From Zea mays (Eukaryota; Streptophyta; Magnoliopsida; Poales; Poaceae): DNA of 64,000 bases. The notes beneath the pieces are model-generated. The model saw only the letters and a list, made by a program, of their open reading frames with translations, had not been told where the DNA came from and ran no database searches. The DNA is taken from the NCBI RefSeq assembly GCF_902167145.1, contig NC_050105.1, forward strand, positions 121,847,898 through 121,911,897. Reading direction: 5' to 3'. Made by a program: the position numbers and the translations under genes. Shown here piece by piece: positions 42,042 through 54,250 of the stretch (position 1 is its first letter; each line of letters begins with the position of its first letter).

Positions 42042-45000
42042 GTTTATGCATCCGGGGGCTCAAGTTGGATACTCGACAGCGGGTGCACAAACCACATGAC
42101 AGGGGAGAAAAAGATGTTCTCCTCATATGAGAAAAACCAAGATCCCCAAAAAGCGATCACATTCGGGGATGGAAATCAAGGTTTGGTCAAAGGTCTTGGT
42201 AAAATTGCTATATCTCCTGACCATTCTATCTCAAATGTTTTTCTTGTAGATTCATTAGACTACAATTTGCTTTCCGTATCTCAATTATGCAAAATGGGCT
42301 ACAACTATCTCTTTACTGATATAGGTGTTACTATCTTTAGAAGAAGTGATGATTCAATAGCATTTAAGGGTGTGTTAGAGGGTCAGCTATACTTAGTAGA
42401 TTTTGATAGAGCTGAACTCGACACATGCTTAATTGCTAAGACTAACATGGGTTGGCTCTGGCACCGTCGACTAGCCCATGTTGGGATGAAGAATCTTCAT
42501 AAGCTTCTAAAGGGAGAACACATTTTAGGATTAACAAATGTTCATTTTGAGAGAGACAGGATTTGTAGCGCATGCCAGGCAGGGAAGCAAGTCGGAGCCC
42601 ATCATCCACACAAGAACATTATGACAAGTGACAGGCCACTGGAGCTCCTACACATGGACCTATTCGGCCCGATCGCTTACATAAGCATCGGCGGGAGTAA
42701 GTACTGTCTAGTTATTGTGGATGATCATTCTCGCTTCACTTGGGTATTCTTTTTACAGGAAAAATCTCAAACCCAAGAGACCTTAAAGGGATTCTTGAGA
42801 CGGGCTCAAAATGAGTTCAGCTTAAGGATCAAGAAAATTAGAAGCGACAACGGGACGGAGTTCAAGAACTCACAAATTGAAGGCTTCCTTGAGGAGGAGG
42901 GCATCAAGCATGAGTTCTCTTCTCCCTACACCCCTCAACAAAATGGTGTGGTGGAGAGGAAGAATAGAACTCTATTGGACATGGCAAGAACCATGCTTCA
43001 TGAGTACAAGACACAGGATCGGTTTTGGGCCGAAGCGGTCAACACCGCTTGCTACGCCATCAACCGGTTATATCTTCACCGAATCCTCAAGAAGACATCC
43101 TATGAACTCCTAACCGGTAAAAAGCCAAATATTTCATATTTTAGAGTTTTTGGTAGCAAATGTTTTATACTTGTTAAAAGAGGTAGAAAATCTAAATTTG
43201 CTCCTAAAACTGTAGAAGGCTTTTTACTAGGATATGACTCAAACACAAGGGCATATAGAGTCTTTAACAAGTCCTCAGGACTTGTTGAAGTTTCTTGTGA
43301 CGTTGTGTTTGATGAGACTAACGGCTCTCAAGTAGAGCGGGTTGATCTTGATGAGATAGGTGAAGAACAGGCTCCATGCATAGCGCTAAGGAACATGTCC
43401 ATTGGGGATGTGTGTCCTAAGGAATCCGAAGAGCCTCCACATGCACAGGATCAACCATCCTCCTCCATGCAAGCATCTCCACCAACTCAAATTGTGGATG
43501 AGGCTCAAGATGTTGAACAAGAGGATCAAGAAGATGAGCCACCTCAAAATGACGGCAACGATCAAGGGGGAGATGCAAATGATCAAGAAAAGGAGGATGA
43601 GCAAGAACCAAAGCCGCCACACCCAAGAGTCCACCAAGCAATCCAACGAGATCACCTCGTCGACACAATCCTAGGCGACATTCATAAGGGGGTAACCACT
43701 CGATCTCGTGTTGCACATTTTTGTGAACATTACTCTTTTGTTTCCTCTAGTGAGCCACACAGGGTAGAGGAAGCACTCCAAGATTCGGATTGGGTGATGG
43801 CAATGCAAGAGGAGCTCAACAATTTCACGAGGAACGAGGTATGGCATTTAGTTCCATGTCCTAATCAAAATGTTGTAGGAACCAAGTGGGTCTTTCGCAA
43901 CAAACAAGACGAGCATGGTGTGGTGACAAGGAACAAAGCTCGACTCGTGGCCAAGGGGTATTCACAAGTCGAAGGTTTGGATTTCGGTGAAACCTATGCA
44001 CCCGTAGCTAGGCTTGAGTCAATTCGCATATTATTAGCCTATGCTACTTACCATGGCTTCAAGCTTTATCAAATGGATGTGAAGAGTGCCTTCCTCAACG
44101 GACCAATCAAGGAAGAGGTCTATGTTGAGCAACCTCCTGGCTTTGAAGATAGTGAGTACCCTAACCATGTCTATAAGCTCTCTAAGGCGCTTTATGGGCT
44201 CAAGCAAGCCCCAAGAGCATGGTATGAATGCCTTAGAGATTTTCTTATTGCAAATGGATTCAAAGTCGGAAAAGCCGATCCTACGCTCTTTACTAAAACT
44301 CTTGAAAATGACTTGTTTGTATGCCAAATTTATGTTGATGATATTATATTTGGGTCTACTAACGAGTCTACATGTGAAGAGTTTAGTAGGATCATGACAC
44401 AAAAATTCGAGATGTCTATGATGGGGGAGTTGAAGTATTTCTTAGGATTCCAAGTGAAGCAACTCCAAGAGGGCACCTTCATTAGCCAAACGAAGTACAC
44501 TCAAGACATTCTAAACAAGTTTGGGATGAAGGATGCCAAGCCCATCAAGACACCCATGGGAACTAATGGGCATCTCGACCTCGACACGGGAGGTAAGTCC
44601 GTGGATCAAAAGGTATACCGGTCGATGATAGGTTCTTTACTCTATTTATGTGCATCTCGACCAGACATCATGCTTTCCGTATGCATATGTGCAAGATTCC
44701 AAGCCGGCCCTAAGGAAGCTCACCTTACGGCCGTGAAACGAATCTTGAGATATTTGGCTTATACTCCTAAGTTTGGGCTTTGGTATCCTAGGGGATCCAC
44801 ATTTGATTTAATTGGATATTCGGATGCCGATTGGGCGGGGTGCAAAATCAGTAGGAAGAGCACATCGGGGACTTGCCAGTTCTTGGGAAGATCCTTGGTG
44901 TCTTGGGCTTCAAAGAAGCAAAATTCGGTCGCTCTTTCCACCGCCGAAGCTGAGTACATTGCCGCAGGTCATTGTTGCGCGCAATTGCTTTGGATGAGGC

Positions 45001-45287
45001 AAACCCTGCGGGACTACGGTTACAAATTAACCAAAGTCCCTTTGCTATGTGATAATGAGAGTGCAATCAAGATGGCGGATAATCCCGTCGAGCATAGCCG
45101 CACTAAACACATAGCCATTCGGTATCACTTTTTGAGGGATCACCAACAAAAGGGAGATATCGAGATTTCATACATTAATACTAAAGATCAATTAGCCGAT
45201 ATCTTTACCAAGCCTCTTGATGAACAATCTTTTAACAAACTTAGGCATGAGCTCAATATTCTTGATTTGCGCAATTTCTTTTGCTAA
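42042..45287 (+). CDS. pol: Sirevirus Pol: protease remnant, integrase, reverse transcriptase, RNase H
   Basis: One open frame of 1,081 residues with no internal stop; the first in-frame ATG is 42096 and residue numbers below count from it. Upstream of that ATG lies [11 protein letters not shown] with the DSG aspartic protease triad. GAG-pre-integrase and the integrase zinc-binding residues are H123, H127, C157 and C160. The integrase catalytic residues are D188 (HMDLFGP), D251 (SDNGTEF) and E287 (VVERKN). Reverse transcriptase has YVDD at 746-749. RNase H shows DADWAG near 910, [14 protein letters not shown] near 948 and a final LADIFTKPL. It lies just after the gag stop with TTGTTTTGTAG at the junction, so it needs recoding or splicing to be expressed. 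All catalytic motifs look intact. Confidence 0.92.
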   Translation, partial: VYASGGSSWILDSGCTNHMTGEKKMFSSYEKNQDPQKAITFGDGNQGLVKGLGKIAISPDHSISNVFLVDSLDYNLLSVSQLCKMGYNYLFTDIGVTIFRRSDDSIAFKGVLEGQLYLVDFDRAELDTCLIAKTNMGWLWHRRLAHVGMKNLHKLLKGEHILGLTNVHFERDRICSACQAGKQVGAHHPHKNIMTSDRPLELLHMDLFGPIAYISIGGSKYCLVIVDDHSRFTWVFFLQEKSQTQETLKGFLRRAQNEFSLRIKKIRSDNGTEFKNSQIEGFLEEEGIKHEFSSPYTPQQNGVVERKNRTLLDMARTMLHEYKTQDRFWAEAVNTACYAINRLYLHRILKKTSYELLTGKKPNISYFRVFGSKCFILVKRGRKSKFAPKTVEGFLLGYDSNTRAYRVFNKSSGLVEVSCDVVFDETNGSQVERVDLDEIGEEQAPCIALRNMSIGDVCPKESEEPPHAQDQPSSSMQASPPTQIVDEAQDVEQEDQEDEPPQNDGNDQGGDANDQEKEDEQEPKPPHPRVHQAIQRDHLVDTILGDIHKGVTTRSRVAHFCEHYSFVSSSEPHRVEEALQDSDWVMAMQEELNNFTRNEVWHLVPCPNQNVVGTKWVFRNKQDEHGVVTRNKARLVAKGYSQVEGLDFGETYAPVARLESIRILLAYATYHGFKLYQMDVKSAFLNGPIKEEVYVEQPPGFEDSEYPNHVYKLSKALYGLKQAPRAWYECLRDFLIANGFKVGKADPTLFTKTLENDLFVCQIYVDDIIFGSTNESTCEEFSRIMTQKFEMSMMGELKYFLGFQVKQLQEGTFISQTKYTQDILNKFGMKDAKPIKTPMGTNGHLDLDTGGKSVDQKVYRSMIGSLLYLCASRPDIMLSVCICARFQAGPKEAHLTAVKRILRYLAYTPKFGLWYPRGSTFDLIGYSDADWAGCKISRKSTSGTCQFLGRSLVSWASKKQNSVALSTAEAEYIAAGHCCAQLLWMRQTLRDYGYKLTKVPLLCDNESAIKMADNPVEHSRTKHIAIRYHFLRDHQQKGDIEISYINTKDQLADIFTKPLDEQSFNKLRHELNILDLRNFFC

Positions 45288-46067
45288 CTTGCACACATAG
45301 ATCATTTGTATACCTTTGATCATATCTCCTTCATATGCTATGACTAATGTGTTTTCAAGTCTATTTCAAACCAAGTCATAGGTGTATTGAAAGGGAATTG
45401 GAGTCTTCGGCGAAGACAAAGGCTTCCACTCCGTAACTCATCCTTCGCCGTCGCTCCAAGTCACTCTCCATTCTTGAGGGAGAAAGCATGAGCGCAAGGA
45501 CTCCATCTTTGGTATAATCTTCACTCATTTATTTATGACCAAAGGGGAGAGAGTAGTTCAAAAGGGCTCTAATGATTCCGTTTTTGGCGATTCATGCCAA
45601 AGGGGGAGAAAGTATGAGCCCAAAGCAGAAGGACCGCACCACCACCTAATTTTAAAATATAATTTTCAATTGTCAATTTGGTATCTTCTTGTGTTCAAAA
45701 GAGGGCGAAAGTAGTATTTCAAAAATCAATATCTTAAGACCCTCTTGAACACTAAGAGGAGGATTTCATTTAGGGGGAGAAAATTTCAAAACTTGAAAAT
45801 GCTTTACAGACTCTTATTCATTTACCTTTGACTATTTGCAAAAGAACTTTGAAAAGATTTACAAAAGATTTTGCAAAAACAAAACATGTGGTGCAAGCGT
45901 GGTCCAAAATGTTAAAAATGAAGAAACAATCCATGCATATCTTGTAAGTATTTATATTGGCTCAATTCCAAGCAACCTTTGCACTTACATTATGCAAACT
46001 AGTTCAACTATGCACTTCCATATTTGCTTTGGTTTGTGTTGGCATCAATCACCAAAAAGGGGGAGAT
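45288..46067 (+). other. Sirevirus 3' non-coding region with repeated polypurine tracts
   Basis: No gene. Purine tracts of the type AAAGGGGGAGA occur near 45541, 45600 and 45771, and the functional-position tract AAAAAGGGGGAGAT ends just before the 3' LTR (46055-46067). Multiple polypurine tracts are a described Sirevirus trait. A short open frame at 45836-46081 runs into the LTR and is not credible. Confidence 0.75.
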
Positions 46068-47399
46068 TGAAAGGGAATTAGGCTTACACCTAGTCCCTAA
46101 TTAATTTTGGTGGTTGAATTGCCCAACACAAATAATTGGACTAACTAGTTTGCTCCAGTGTATAAGTTATACAGGTGTTAAAGGTTCACACTTAGCCAGT
46201 AAAAAGACCAAGAGTTGGATTCAACAAAAGAGCAAAGGGGTCAACCGAAGGCACCTCTAGTCGGGCGCACCGGACTGTCCGGTGTGCCACCGGACAGTGT
46301 CCGGTGCACCACCAGACATGTCCGGTGCACCAGAGGACTCCAACGCAAACTCGCCACCTTCGGGAATTTCCAGAGGCGACTCCGCTATAATTCACCGGAC
46401 TATCCGGTGTACACCGGACAGTGTCCGGTGCGCCAAGGAAGAGCGGCCTCAGGAACTCGCCGGCTTCGGGAATCTCCAACTGCTAGTCCGCTATAATTCA
46501 CAGGACATGTCCGGTGTGCACCGGACTGTCCGGTGCAACTCCGGAGCAACGGCTATTCGGCGCTAACGGCTACCTGCGACGCAATTAATGCGCGCGCAGC
46601 GCGCGCAGAAGTCAGGCGCGCCCATACTGGCGCACCGGACAAGGAACAGTGCATGTCCGGTGTGCACCGGACATCCAGGCGGGCCCACAAGTCAGAAGCT
46701 CCAACAGTCAGAATCCAACGGCAGTGATGACGTGGCGGGGGCACCGGACATGTCCGGTGTGCACCGGACTGTCCGGTGCGCCATCGAACAGACAACCTCC
46801 CAACGGCCACTTTCGGTGGTTGGGGCTATAAATACCCCAACCACCCCACCATTCATTGCATCCAAGTTTCCTACTTCTCAACCACTTACAAGAGCTAGGC
46901 ATTCAATTCTAAACACATACAAAGAGATCAAATCCTCTCCAATTCCACACAAGGCTTTAGTGATTAGCGAGAGAGATTTGCCGTGTTCTTTTGAGCTCTT
47001 GCGCTTGGATTGCTTCTTTTCTTTCTCACTTGTTCTTGAGATCAAAACTCCATTGTAATCAAGGCAAGAGGCACCAATTGTGTGGTGGCCCTTGCAGGGA
47101 AGTTTTGTTCCCGACTTTGATTTGAGAAGAGAAGCTCACTCGGTCGGAAGGACCGTTTGAGAGAGGGAAGGGTTGAAAGAGACCCGGCCTTTGTGGCCTC
47201 CTCAACGGGGAGTAGGTTTGAGAGAACCGAACCTCGGTAAAACAAATACACGTGTCACTCTCTTCATTTGCTTGCGATTTGTTTTTCCACCCTCTCTCGC
47301 GGACTCGGTTTTATTTCTAACGCTAACCCGGCTTGTAGTTGTGTTTATATTTGTAAATTTCAGTTTCGCCCTATTCACCCCCCCTCTAGGCGACTATCA
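46068..47399 (+). repeat. 3' LTR of Ji/Opie-like element
   Basis: 1,332 bp, same length as the 5' LTR with 13 substitutions, mostly transitions. TATA at 46827-46834. Confidence 0.93.
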
Positions 47400-48035
47400 G
47401 TCTTGCTGAAACCGGACGAGCACGCCTTCCTATTTATCGTCCAGGCTGGAGCTGATGATGGCAGTCTTGCGTTCATCAGCAAACCCCAGGTTGATCCTTT
47501 TAGTTTCTTCAGTCGGCCGCATAGAGGTTGCGGCTTGAGCTTCGTTCGCCGGTGTTGTAAGGTCTTCCTCAGGCTTAGAGTTCGCCTGCGCTGAAGAAGT
47601 TGCCGACAGTTTGATGGTGAGAGCCGCTTGGATGGCCACTCGGAAACATTCTGCGGCGCCTTGGAAGTCAGCGCGCACAGTTATGATTCCTTATGGTCCT
47701 GGCATCTTCAATATCATGTACGTGTAATGCGGGATGGCCATGAATTTTGCCAATCCCGGCCTCCCGATGATGGCGTTGTACCCGTAGTCGAAGTTTGCCA
47801 CCTCGAACCTCAGGAACTCGGTTCTGTAGTTCTCCGGAGTTCCGAAGGTGACGGGCATGTAGATGTGGCCCAGCGGGTATTCCCCTTCAGTCGGCACAAT
47901 GCCGAAGAAAGGTGTGTCTGACTCACGGAGCTCTTTGAGGTGAACTCCCAAGCCTTGGAGTGTCCGGGGGAAGGTGACGTTGATGCTGCTCCCTCTGTCC
48001 ACTAACACCTTCTTCACCCTGCTCTCTCGGATTAC
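47400..48035 (-). pseudogene. Grande protease and linker to reverse transcriptase
   Basis: On the - strand, VLVDRGSSINV near the right end is the aspartic protease loop, with RGSS where GGSS or TGSS is expected. IIGRPGLAKF further on is the second retropepsin motif. A charged linker follows up to the GTCTT duplication, where the Sirevirus interrupts. Joining across the duplication keeps the pol frame, so the reading was continuous before insertion. A stop near 47690 separates the two open segments. Confidence 0.75.
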
Positions 48036-50266
48036 CGGATCGACGAGGAGCGGGTATTTGCCTGGGTGGTCGAAGTTGAGCCATTGATCTGCCCGAGTGA
48101 AGGTGATCGGGTGCTCCGACCACCGCTACGGAGCGGGAGGACCTGTAGTCGCCACCAATATCTAGCGATCGTTGAGCTTTTGTTGTCTTCTGTTCTCCTG
48201 CGGTTCGTGTCCGCCGAAGATGACGTTGACCTCCCTGTCAATGCGTGGGAAGGCTCCTCCTTCCCCCTCCTCCTACTGCTGGGGTTGTTGTGGTTCTTCT
48301 GGTCCTCCCCGCGGCAGAGGAGGAGGTAGAGGTTGGAAGGGTCGGCCGTGTCCGATGGAGTGCTTGAAGTCCCTGCAGTTCAGCAGGGTGTGGCGCATGT
48401 CCTTGTGGTACGGGCACTGGGCGTCGAGGATGTCGTCCAGCGTGCGCTCGCCTCCGCGAGGTCCTCCCCGGGCGCGAGAGGCAGGTGGTCCGGCGGCGTG
48501 CACTTCTTTGCGAGGTCTTTTCTCCCAGCGTTTGTCGGGTTGCTGGTTCGCGTCGTGTCGTCGCGCCGCCGGTGCAGGCTTCGCTCCCTCGATGAGGTCC
48601 TGAGCTCGCTCGTTGGCGGTGATGTAGAGGTCGGCTTCCCAGAACAGCTGCTCGGAGGTAGTCGGCGCTTTCTGCAGTATGGCTCGGACGAAGGCCGAGT
48701 CATTGGATCCTCTGTAGAAGTCCTCGATCACGGCCGCCTCCGTGACCTCGGGGATACGATTTCTCATGGTCTGGAACCTTTTGAGGTATGACCGGAGAGT
48801 TTCGTCCCCCGGCGCTTGATGGATTTGAGGTCCCATGGTTGCGCCGGTTTGTCGGAGAGGGACTGAAAGTTGGCGGTGAAGCGTCGACTGAAGTCGCTCC
48901 AGTCGTCGATGCAGTGTCGGGGTAGATGTCGCAGCCATTGTAGTGCGTCTTGCCCGAGGACAATGGGTAAGTACGTGGTCATCACGTCCTCAGATGCTCC
49001 GGCGGCGGTGGTGTAGACGGCCAGCCAGCCTCCTGGATCCTGCTTAGGTTCATATTTGTCGGCATTGGATACCTTGAAGTTAGGGGGCCATTGAATGGCC
49101 CTAAGGTGTGGAGTAAGGGTTGTCACTCCACACGTGTCCTCCTGTCGTCGGGGATGATGTCTGTCCTGGGGAGGGGAGTAGTTGTTGTGGTTCCTCGACC
49201 GTCCCCGGGTAGTACCACCAGTCGAGGTCGTTGCTGACTCGGTTCTGGTGGCCTGACTCCGAGCTGGGATGCCGTGATCCCTGTCGTATTCCTCCCGGCG
49301 GCGGATCTCGTTCTCATGTCGTCGTTCACGCGAAGCATTGATGGAGCTTCGCGCGTCCCGGCGACTGTTGATGGCGTGTCGCAGATCGTTCGGCGGGTGA
49401 GCGAGAGGTAGAAGATGGTTGGCTGCCTGGGTGAACAGTCGTCAATAGCCCTCGGCGTTGGGAGTCCGAGGGAGTCCATCAGCTATCCGAGCTAGTACTC
49501 CTCCGACTTCACTCGGCGTGTTCATGGCTCGAGCGAAGTCGGGATTCAGGTTACGCCCGAAGAGTGGATTTTCCCGGCGTTGCCTTGCGTCATGCTCGGC
49601 TTGTTCCTGAGTTCGTCGGCGATCACGCCGTCGGGAGTTCCTTCGTTCTCTGAAGACGCGTTCCTCCGGAGTTTCTCCTATCTCTGAGACCTCATCTCGC
49701 GAGACAGGCTGCTCTGGGTCCCGCTCTCCGACCTCATGATGTCGCCGGATATTTCGGCGTCGATTCCTCCATCGGCAGGATTCCCGCTGAGGAGGTTCTT
49801 CTCCGGGCACGGTCGGCTCGTCGTCGGAGACGGGGGGCGACTCCACTCTCCCGATGAAGAGGACGTCGGGGTAGAATGGTGCAGCGGTCGTGGCGATCTT
49901 CTTTCCGTTCTCCTTTGAGGGCAGAGGAACGGAAAGAACAACTTGCTTCCTCCTGGTCTTGTTTGCCTCCTTCTTTCTTGCGATTTGCGTCCATTCTTTC
50001 GTCGGGGAAGTGGACAGTGGAGTTCTTCGGGTCAGCGGGCCCTCGGCCCCTGGCTTGCCGAAGGCAATCTTTTTTTGGAGCGCTGGAGGTTGCGCTTTTT
50101 CCTTCCTCACCCCGACATTCTCGGAGCGTGTTGGAGTGGACTTCTTCTTTGGCGGATCGGCGATGCGGTGTAGAGTTCCCTCTTCATCTGCTATGGATGA
50201 GATCGTTCCAAAGCAGAACACGGATCCGGGACGGAGGGTGATCTTGCGGTGGAAGGTGAAGGCCAT
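48036..50266 (-). pseudogene. gag: Grande gag pseudogene
   Basis: Starts at ATG 50264-50266 (MAFTFHRKITLRPG), about 45 bases from the 5' LTR. The N-terminal 274 residues are open to 49442 and very basic. Several frameshifts or stops follow. The conserved gag domain lies around 48640-49126 (WLAVYTTAAGASEDVMTTYL, ALQWLRHLPRHCIDDWSDF). The region near 48330-48420 contains CPYHKDMRHTLLNCRDFKHS, a zinc-knuckle-like CxxH...C motif. At least three frame breaks make it non-functional. Confidence 0.82.
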
Positions 50267-50290
50267 TGAGCTAGCTTAGATCGGCGACAC

Positions 50291-50311
50291 ACCCCCTACC
50301 TGGTGCGCCAG
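50291..50311 (-). other. Primer binding site of Grande-like element
   Basis: On the - strand, CTGGCGCACCAGGTAGGGGG follows the 5' LTR. The TGGCGC-CCAGGTAGGGG type is shared with the Huck-like element at 61524. Confidence 0.7.
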
Positions 50312-50312
50312 C

Positions 50313-50941
50313 TATCAGTGTTTTGGGTCCGACCGCACACCCGGGGTTGCCCCTCAAGGTGTTTTAGGAGTAGGACGATGTCGCCGACTGTAGCTAAATG
50401 GTTCGTGCCGGATGCACGAGGAACAATGGATAGTGTTTACAAGTTCAGGCCGCTTTGAGATGCGTAACACCCTACGTCCTGGCGAGTGTGCTTTATGTGA
50501 CGGGTTACAAGGTAGTTCTCTGAAGCTAGAGCGTAGAGAGATGGGGTGGATGGCTGAGTAATGGGATCGATCGTTCTGAAGGGGTGCCCCCTAGGCCTTA
50601 TATATTCGACCGTGGGGCGATACATGTGGATATGATAACAATATGCACCTAAAAGATAGTGAACCGTTTTAGTCTATCTTCCTATGATTCTGCCGACTTA
50701 TCCTCGCCTGGTTCCGTCGTACGGGGCTCCAGTGCGGGAAAGTCGGATCTTCTGTTGCGGTCGCTTGCTCAACGCTGTGGGGCCGTCCGGGTTTGCGCCA
50801 ACCCGGCCTTATGTCGATCTGCTTCACTGGTCGTTCCTCCCCAGGCCCATGAAGGAGTGACCTCACGAGTTATTGGGCCCTTGGGCCTTTCGTGAGGTCT
50901 TTTATCCTTCCAGTGGAGCCGGGGGATATCTGTCCCCCACA
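50313..50941 (-). repeat. 5' LTR of Grande-like element
   Basis: 629 bp; 12 substitutions against 27456-28084. A TATATAAG box reads on the - strand at 50597-50604. Confidence 0.9.
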
Positions 50942-50946
50942 GAAGC

Positions 50947-51703
50947 TAACCAAGAAATCAGCGAATATTGGAAAAATCATTTAGAGAAAAATGTTGAAGA
51001 ACTTCGCACATCCAAGGAATGATGCTTTGAAAAATCCTTGGATTGTGTGAAGAAAATAAAAGCTAGTTTCGCCAAAGTGGGTGCCTATTCCACCGAAGAA
51101 AACTTCATACGAGGCGATCCCGAAGGCGTTATCGAATGGATAAGTGGAGAGGCCGAGACCTTCGAAGAAATTTTAAGTGATCGCGGGGATGTTTGCGCAT
51201 TTTCCGGTGTGCCGGGAATTTCAGCCATCTTGGAGAAGGCGGGTTGCGACCATATTAAAACCATGGCCCAGACCGAAGCTGCCTTCTCCATAGATGATAC
51301 GAAGGATCCTTCAGCCGAAGCAACTTTGATGGGCGGAAAATTCTATAATGATGTCTGGGTGAATGGTGGCCGAGAGATGGCCCATGAAATTATAAAGAAA
51401 AGTGAAAAAGTCACCCATGACGCCCGAGTGGAAGCAAGACAAGCTGAAGAAGCTGCAGAGCGTGAAAAACATATAGGTATTATTTTCTGGTTTTCAGCTT
51501 CGGCATTTGTTTTCGTGGCTTTAGACTAACTAATTTTTCCTACTTCAGCTAAATTATCTCCTCCACTAGAACCGTTCGATCCCCTAGCCGATCCAAAAAT
51601 GAAGGAAGCGCTGGACATTATAAACATGACTGAATCCATTGTTGATGAAGTTGTTAACAAATTACTGCATGAAGTTGCAGAGAAAGTCCTTAAAGAGGAA
51701 TAG
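50947..51703 (+). pseudogene. Antisense gene of Zeon-like element 2, 3' part
   Basis: Continuation of the gene cut at 27455. After the GAAGC duplication, exon 2 resumes with a coiled coil, has a TGA near 51020 and then reads DCVKKIKASFAKVGAYSTEE and GGKFYNDVWVNGGREMAHEI. Exon 2 ends at 51476; a 72-bp intron (51477-51548, GT...CTTCAG) matches intron 2 of the other copy. Exon 3 (51549-51703) encodes the C-terminus ending EVVNKLLHEVAEKVLKEE, closely similar to exon 3 at 3827-3678. The region GGKFYNDVW shows the frame that is lost by the A7 run in the first copy. Confidence 0.8.
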
Positions 51704-52663
51704 CACTTATTGTAAAAACATTTTGAGATGATCAATGTATAAGACATTAGAATGGACATTGTTCTTTTATTGTAACAAGACTGTAATATTTGACGTGTGT
51801 AGCTTTGAATCGAATATGTAAATTATTGTAATTCATTTCTTTGCGATGCATGAAATTTGCACACATACCGTTTTTGAGCCTTCGGCGAAAAACACCTTCC
51901 CTTCTTTTCATGCTTCGTAAAGAAAAATATCCATGCTTTGTAAAGAGAGATCCCTTCTTGTGACAAGGCTGATAAAACTGAAATTTCCCGAAACTTACTT
52001 CGTACCTTAGCACCTTTTCATTTTGACGAAGCATTTGCCGAAGATCAGCTTCGTATTCAATTCGTGTCATTGATACAATATGATGTATGATGTGATGTTA
52101 TGCGGAAAGATGTGATGATATGATGCAAAATGATAAGGATGCTGAAGACACACACCCACACGCCCACACTGGAACACACAAGCTCTGCATCCCCTTAGGA
52201 ACGACTTTGGAGCCTTCTTCACCGTTTATTTTTCTGTGTTCACCGTTTATTTATCGGTGTAAGTTCTGCATCCCCTAAGGGACGTCTTTTGAACTTCTTC
52301 GCCTTCTATTTCGGTGGTATAAGTTCTGCATCCCCTTAGGAACGACTTTTGAACTTCTTTGCCTTATATTTCGGCGGTATTTGGCTCTCCATTCCCTTTG
52401 GAACGACTTTTGAGCAGAAAACTTACGCTACGCTCCCTTAGGAACGACTTTTTGTAGCTTCGGCAATTTTAGCTCTGCATTCCCTTGGGAATGATTTTTG
52501 GGCTTCATAACTTTTGAGCTTCATAAATCTGTGAAGAAGATATATTCCATTCTGATAGAAGCAAAATCATTACAAGAAATTAAAACTAAATTTACATTGC
52601 TTGTTTCTTATTAAAAAGCAAAATGGCATAGAACATAAGAGTGTTTCAGGGGCAGGATATCGC
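51704..52663. repeat. Inter-gene repeat region of Zeon-like element 2
   Basis: Non-coding. From 52180 to 52500 are diverged tandem units around TTCTGCATCCCCTTAGGAACGACTTT (for example 52264 and 52324, 60 bp apart), the complement of the array at 2815-3215. It again lies between the convergent ends of gag and the antisense gene. Confidence 0.7.
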
Positions 52664-54190
52664 TCAGTATATGTGATTTGATTCTGGCACAGTACTGGTG
52701 ACTGTACGAGCTTCGGATTCCTCTCTGAGTTCACGTTGCTGTTGGGAGTGCTGGCGCCCTTCTGGCTGCTGGCTTCGAGAATAAGTAGGTTGCAGTGGTG
52801 GTGGCGGTGGGAGTTGAGGCCAAGAAGCCTGTGAATGGATTGCCGAAGCAACAGAAGCTACAGGATGATTGCCCACATATTCTGGTATGTAGGGAGAGTG
52901 GTACGAAGTAGTATGTAAGACTTGCTTCGTCTGATTCTGCCGAGCTTCTGCTTCAACAATCTCTTTTTGCTTTAGAATAATGATCTGGCAGGTACTTTTA
53001 TTGTGGCCTTTGTCCTCACCACAGAATAAGCAATAAATTTTTCTGGGTTGATCCCCATATCTTCCTCTGAAGCCCCTGTCGCCTCTGCCCCTTGGAGCTG
53101 GTGGCCTGAAGGAGCTTTGCTGCTGTCCCGAAGACTGTGAGGTGTGTTGTGGCCTCTAAAGCTGGCTTCCTTTATCGTCATTCTGACTGGAGCTGTGGAT
53201 TGATCTGACATGCCTAGGGTGGATTCTTCCTCCGAAGCCCCTAGTCATCTCAGAAAATCTATAAGCTTCTTCCCTTCTTTGTCGGAAGTCATTGTCAACT
53301 CGGATGTACTCGTCCATCTTCTGAAGCAGCTTCTCTAGAGTTTGCGAAGGTTTCCTGGCAAAGTATTGGGCCATGGGTCCTGGCCGAAGACCCTTGATCA
53401 TGGCCTCAATGACAATTTCATTGGGTAATATGGGCGCTTGTGCTCTCAGTCGCAAGAACCTTCGGACATACGCCTGAAGGTATTCCTCATGGTCTTGTGT
53501 GCACTGGAACAAGGCCTGAGCTGTGACTGGCTTCGTCTAAAAGCATTGAAAACTGGTAACCAGCATGTCCTTGAGCTTCTACCACGATGTGATGTTCCCT
53601 GGACGAAGGGAAGAATACCATGTCTGGGCCATGTTTCGGACTGCCATGACGAATGACTTTGCCATGACAGCTGCATTGCCTCCGTATGAGGATATTGTTG
53701 CCTCATAGCTCATCAAGAATTGCTTTGGGTCCGAGTGCCCATCGTACATGGGTAGTTGAGGTGGCTTGTAGGATTGTGGCCATGGGATAGCCTACAATTC
53801 TGCTGCCAGAGGAGAAGCATCATCAAAAGTAAAGGTACCATGATTAAAATCATCGTACCATTCATCTTTGTTGAATGAGCCCTCTTGATGAAGCTCCCGG
53901 TGTTGGGGCCTTCGGTCGTGATAATCTTGAGTAAGATGACGCACTTCCTCAGTAGCTTCGTCGATCTTCTTCTTAAGGTCGGCCAGGCGAGCCATTTTCT
54001 CCTTTTTCCTTTGCCCCTGCTGGTGAATAATTTCTAGGTCCCTGATCTCTTGGTCCAACTCCTCCTCCTGAAGTGTTGGACTGGTGGCCTTACTCTTTTG
54101 GCTTCTAGCCTCTCGGAGAGAGAGAGTCTCCTGGTTTGTGTCTAGTGGATGCAGTGCATCCCCTAGCGCTGTTATCTTCTTCGGCGGCCT
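52664..54190 (-). pseudogene. gag: Gag pseudogene of Zeon-like element 2
   Basis: Homologous over its whole length to the gag at 1122-2639. The start codon position (54188-54190) reads AGG instead of ATG. There are breaks near 53790, 53530, 53170 and 52960 (stops or shifts), so no product is possible. Recognisable blocks include the N-terminal coiled coil (EKMARLADLKKKIDEATEEV), the gag core (FQCTQDHEEYLQAYVRRFL, IEAMIKGLRPGP) and the proline/glutamine-rich tail. The frame ends at a TGA at 52664-52666. Confidence 0.85.
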
Positions 54191-54231
54191 GACGAAGGTC
54201 GATGTTTTGCCGAAGGTTGTGGAAGTGAGTA

Positions 54232-54250
54232 CACCGGAGGTGGGCACCAA
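54232..54250 (-). other. Primer binding site of Zeon-like element 2
   Basis: On the - strand, TTGGTGCCCACCTCCGGTG, one change from the site at 1048-1066. Confidence 0.8.

Larger units (their letters stand above)
37954..47399 (+). mobile_element. Ji/Opie-like Sirevirus (Ty1/copia)
   Basis: 9,446 bp with two 1,332-bp LTRs (37954-39285, 46068-47399), TGAAAG...ATCA ends and a GTCTT duplication at 37949-37953 and 47400-47404. It has a tRNA-Met primer site, gag with a zinc knuckle, an intact-looking pol, and a 3' non-coding region with repeated polypurine tracts, all typical of maize Sireviruses. I count 13 differences between LTRs (about 1.0%), so it is the youngest of the three nested elements. 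It split Grande between protease and reverse transcriptase. Confidence 0.93.
27456..50941 (-). mobile_element. Grande-like Ty3/gypsy (Tat lineage) retrotransposon
   Basis: 629-bp LTRs (27456-28084 as 3', 50313-50941 as 5') with a GAAGC duplication at 27451-27455 and 50942-50946. Subtracting the nested Sirevirus leaves about 14.0 kb. On the - strand the order is LTR, primer site, gag, protease, reverse transcriptase, two RNase H regions, integrase, then about 6.7 kb with two tandem arrays and + strand genes, polypurine tract, LTR. LTR length, total size, two arrays and an opposite-strand gene near the 3' LTR fit maize/teosinte Grande1 (from memory). LTRs differ at about 12 of 629 positions. 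The coding regions carry stops, so it is now defective. Confidence 0.85.
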
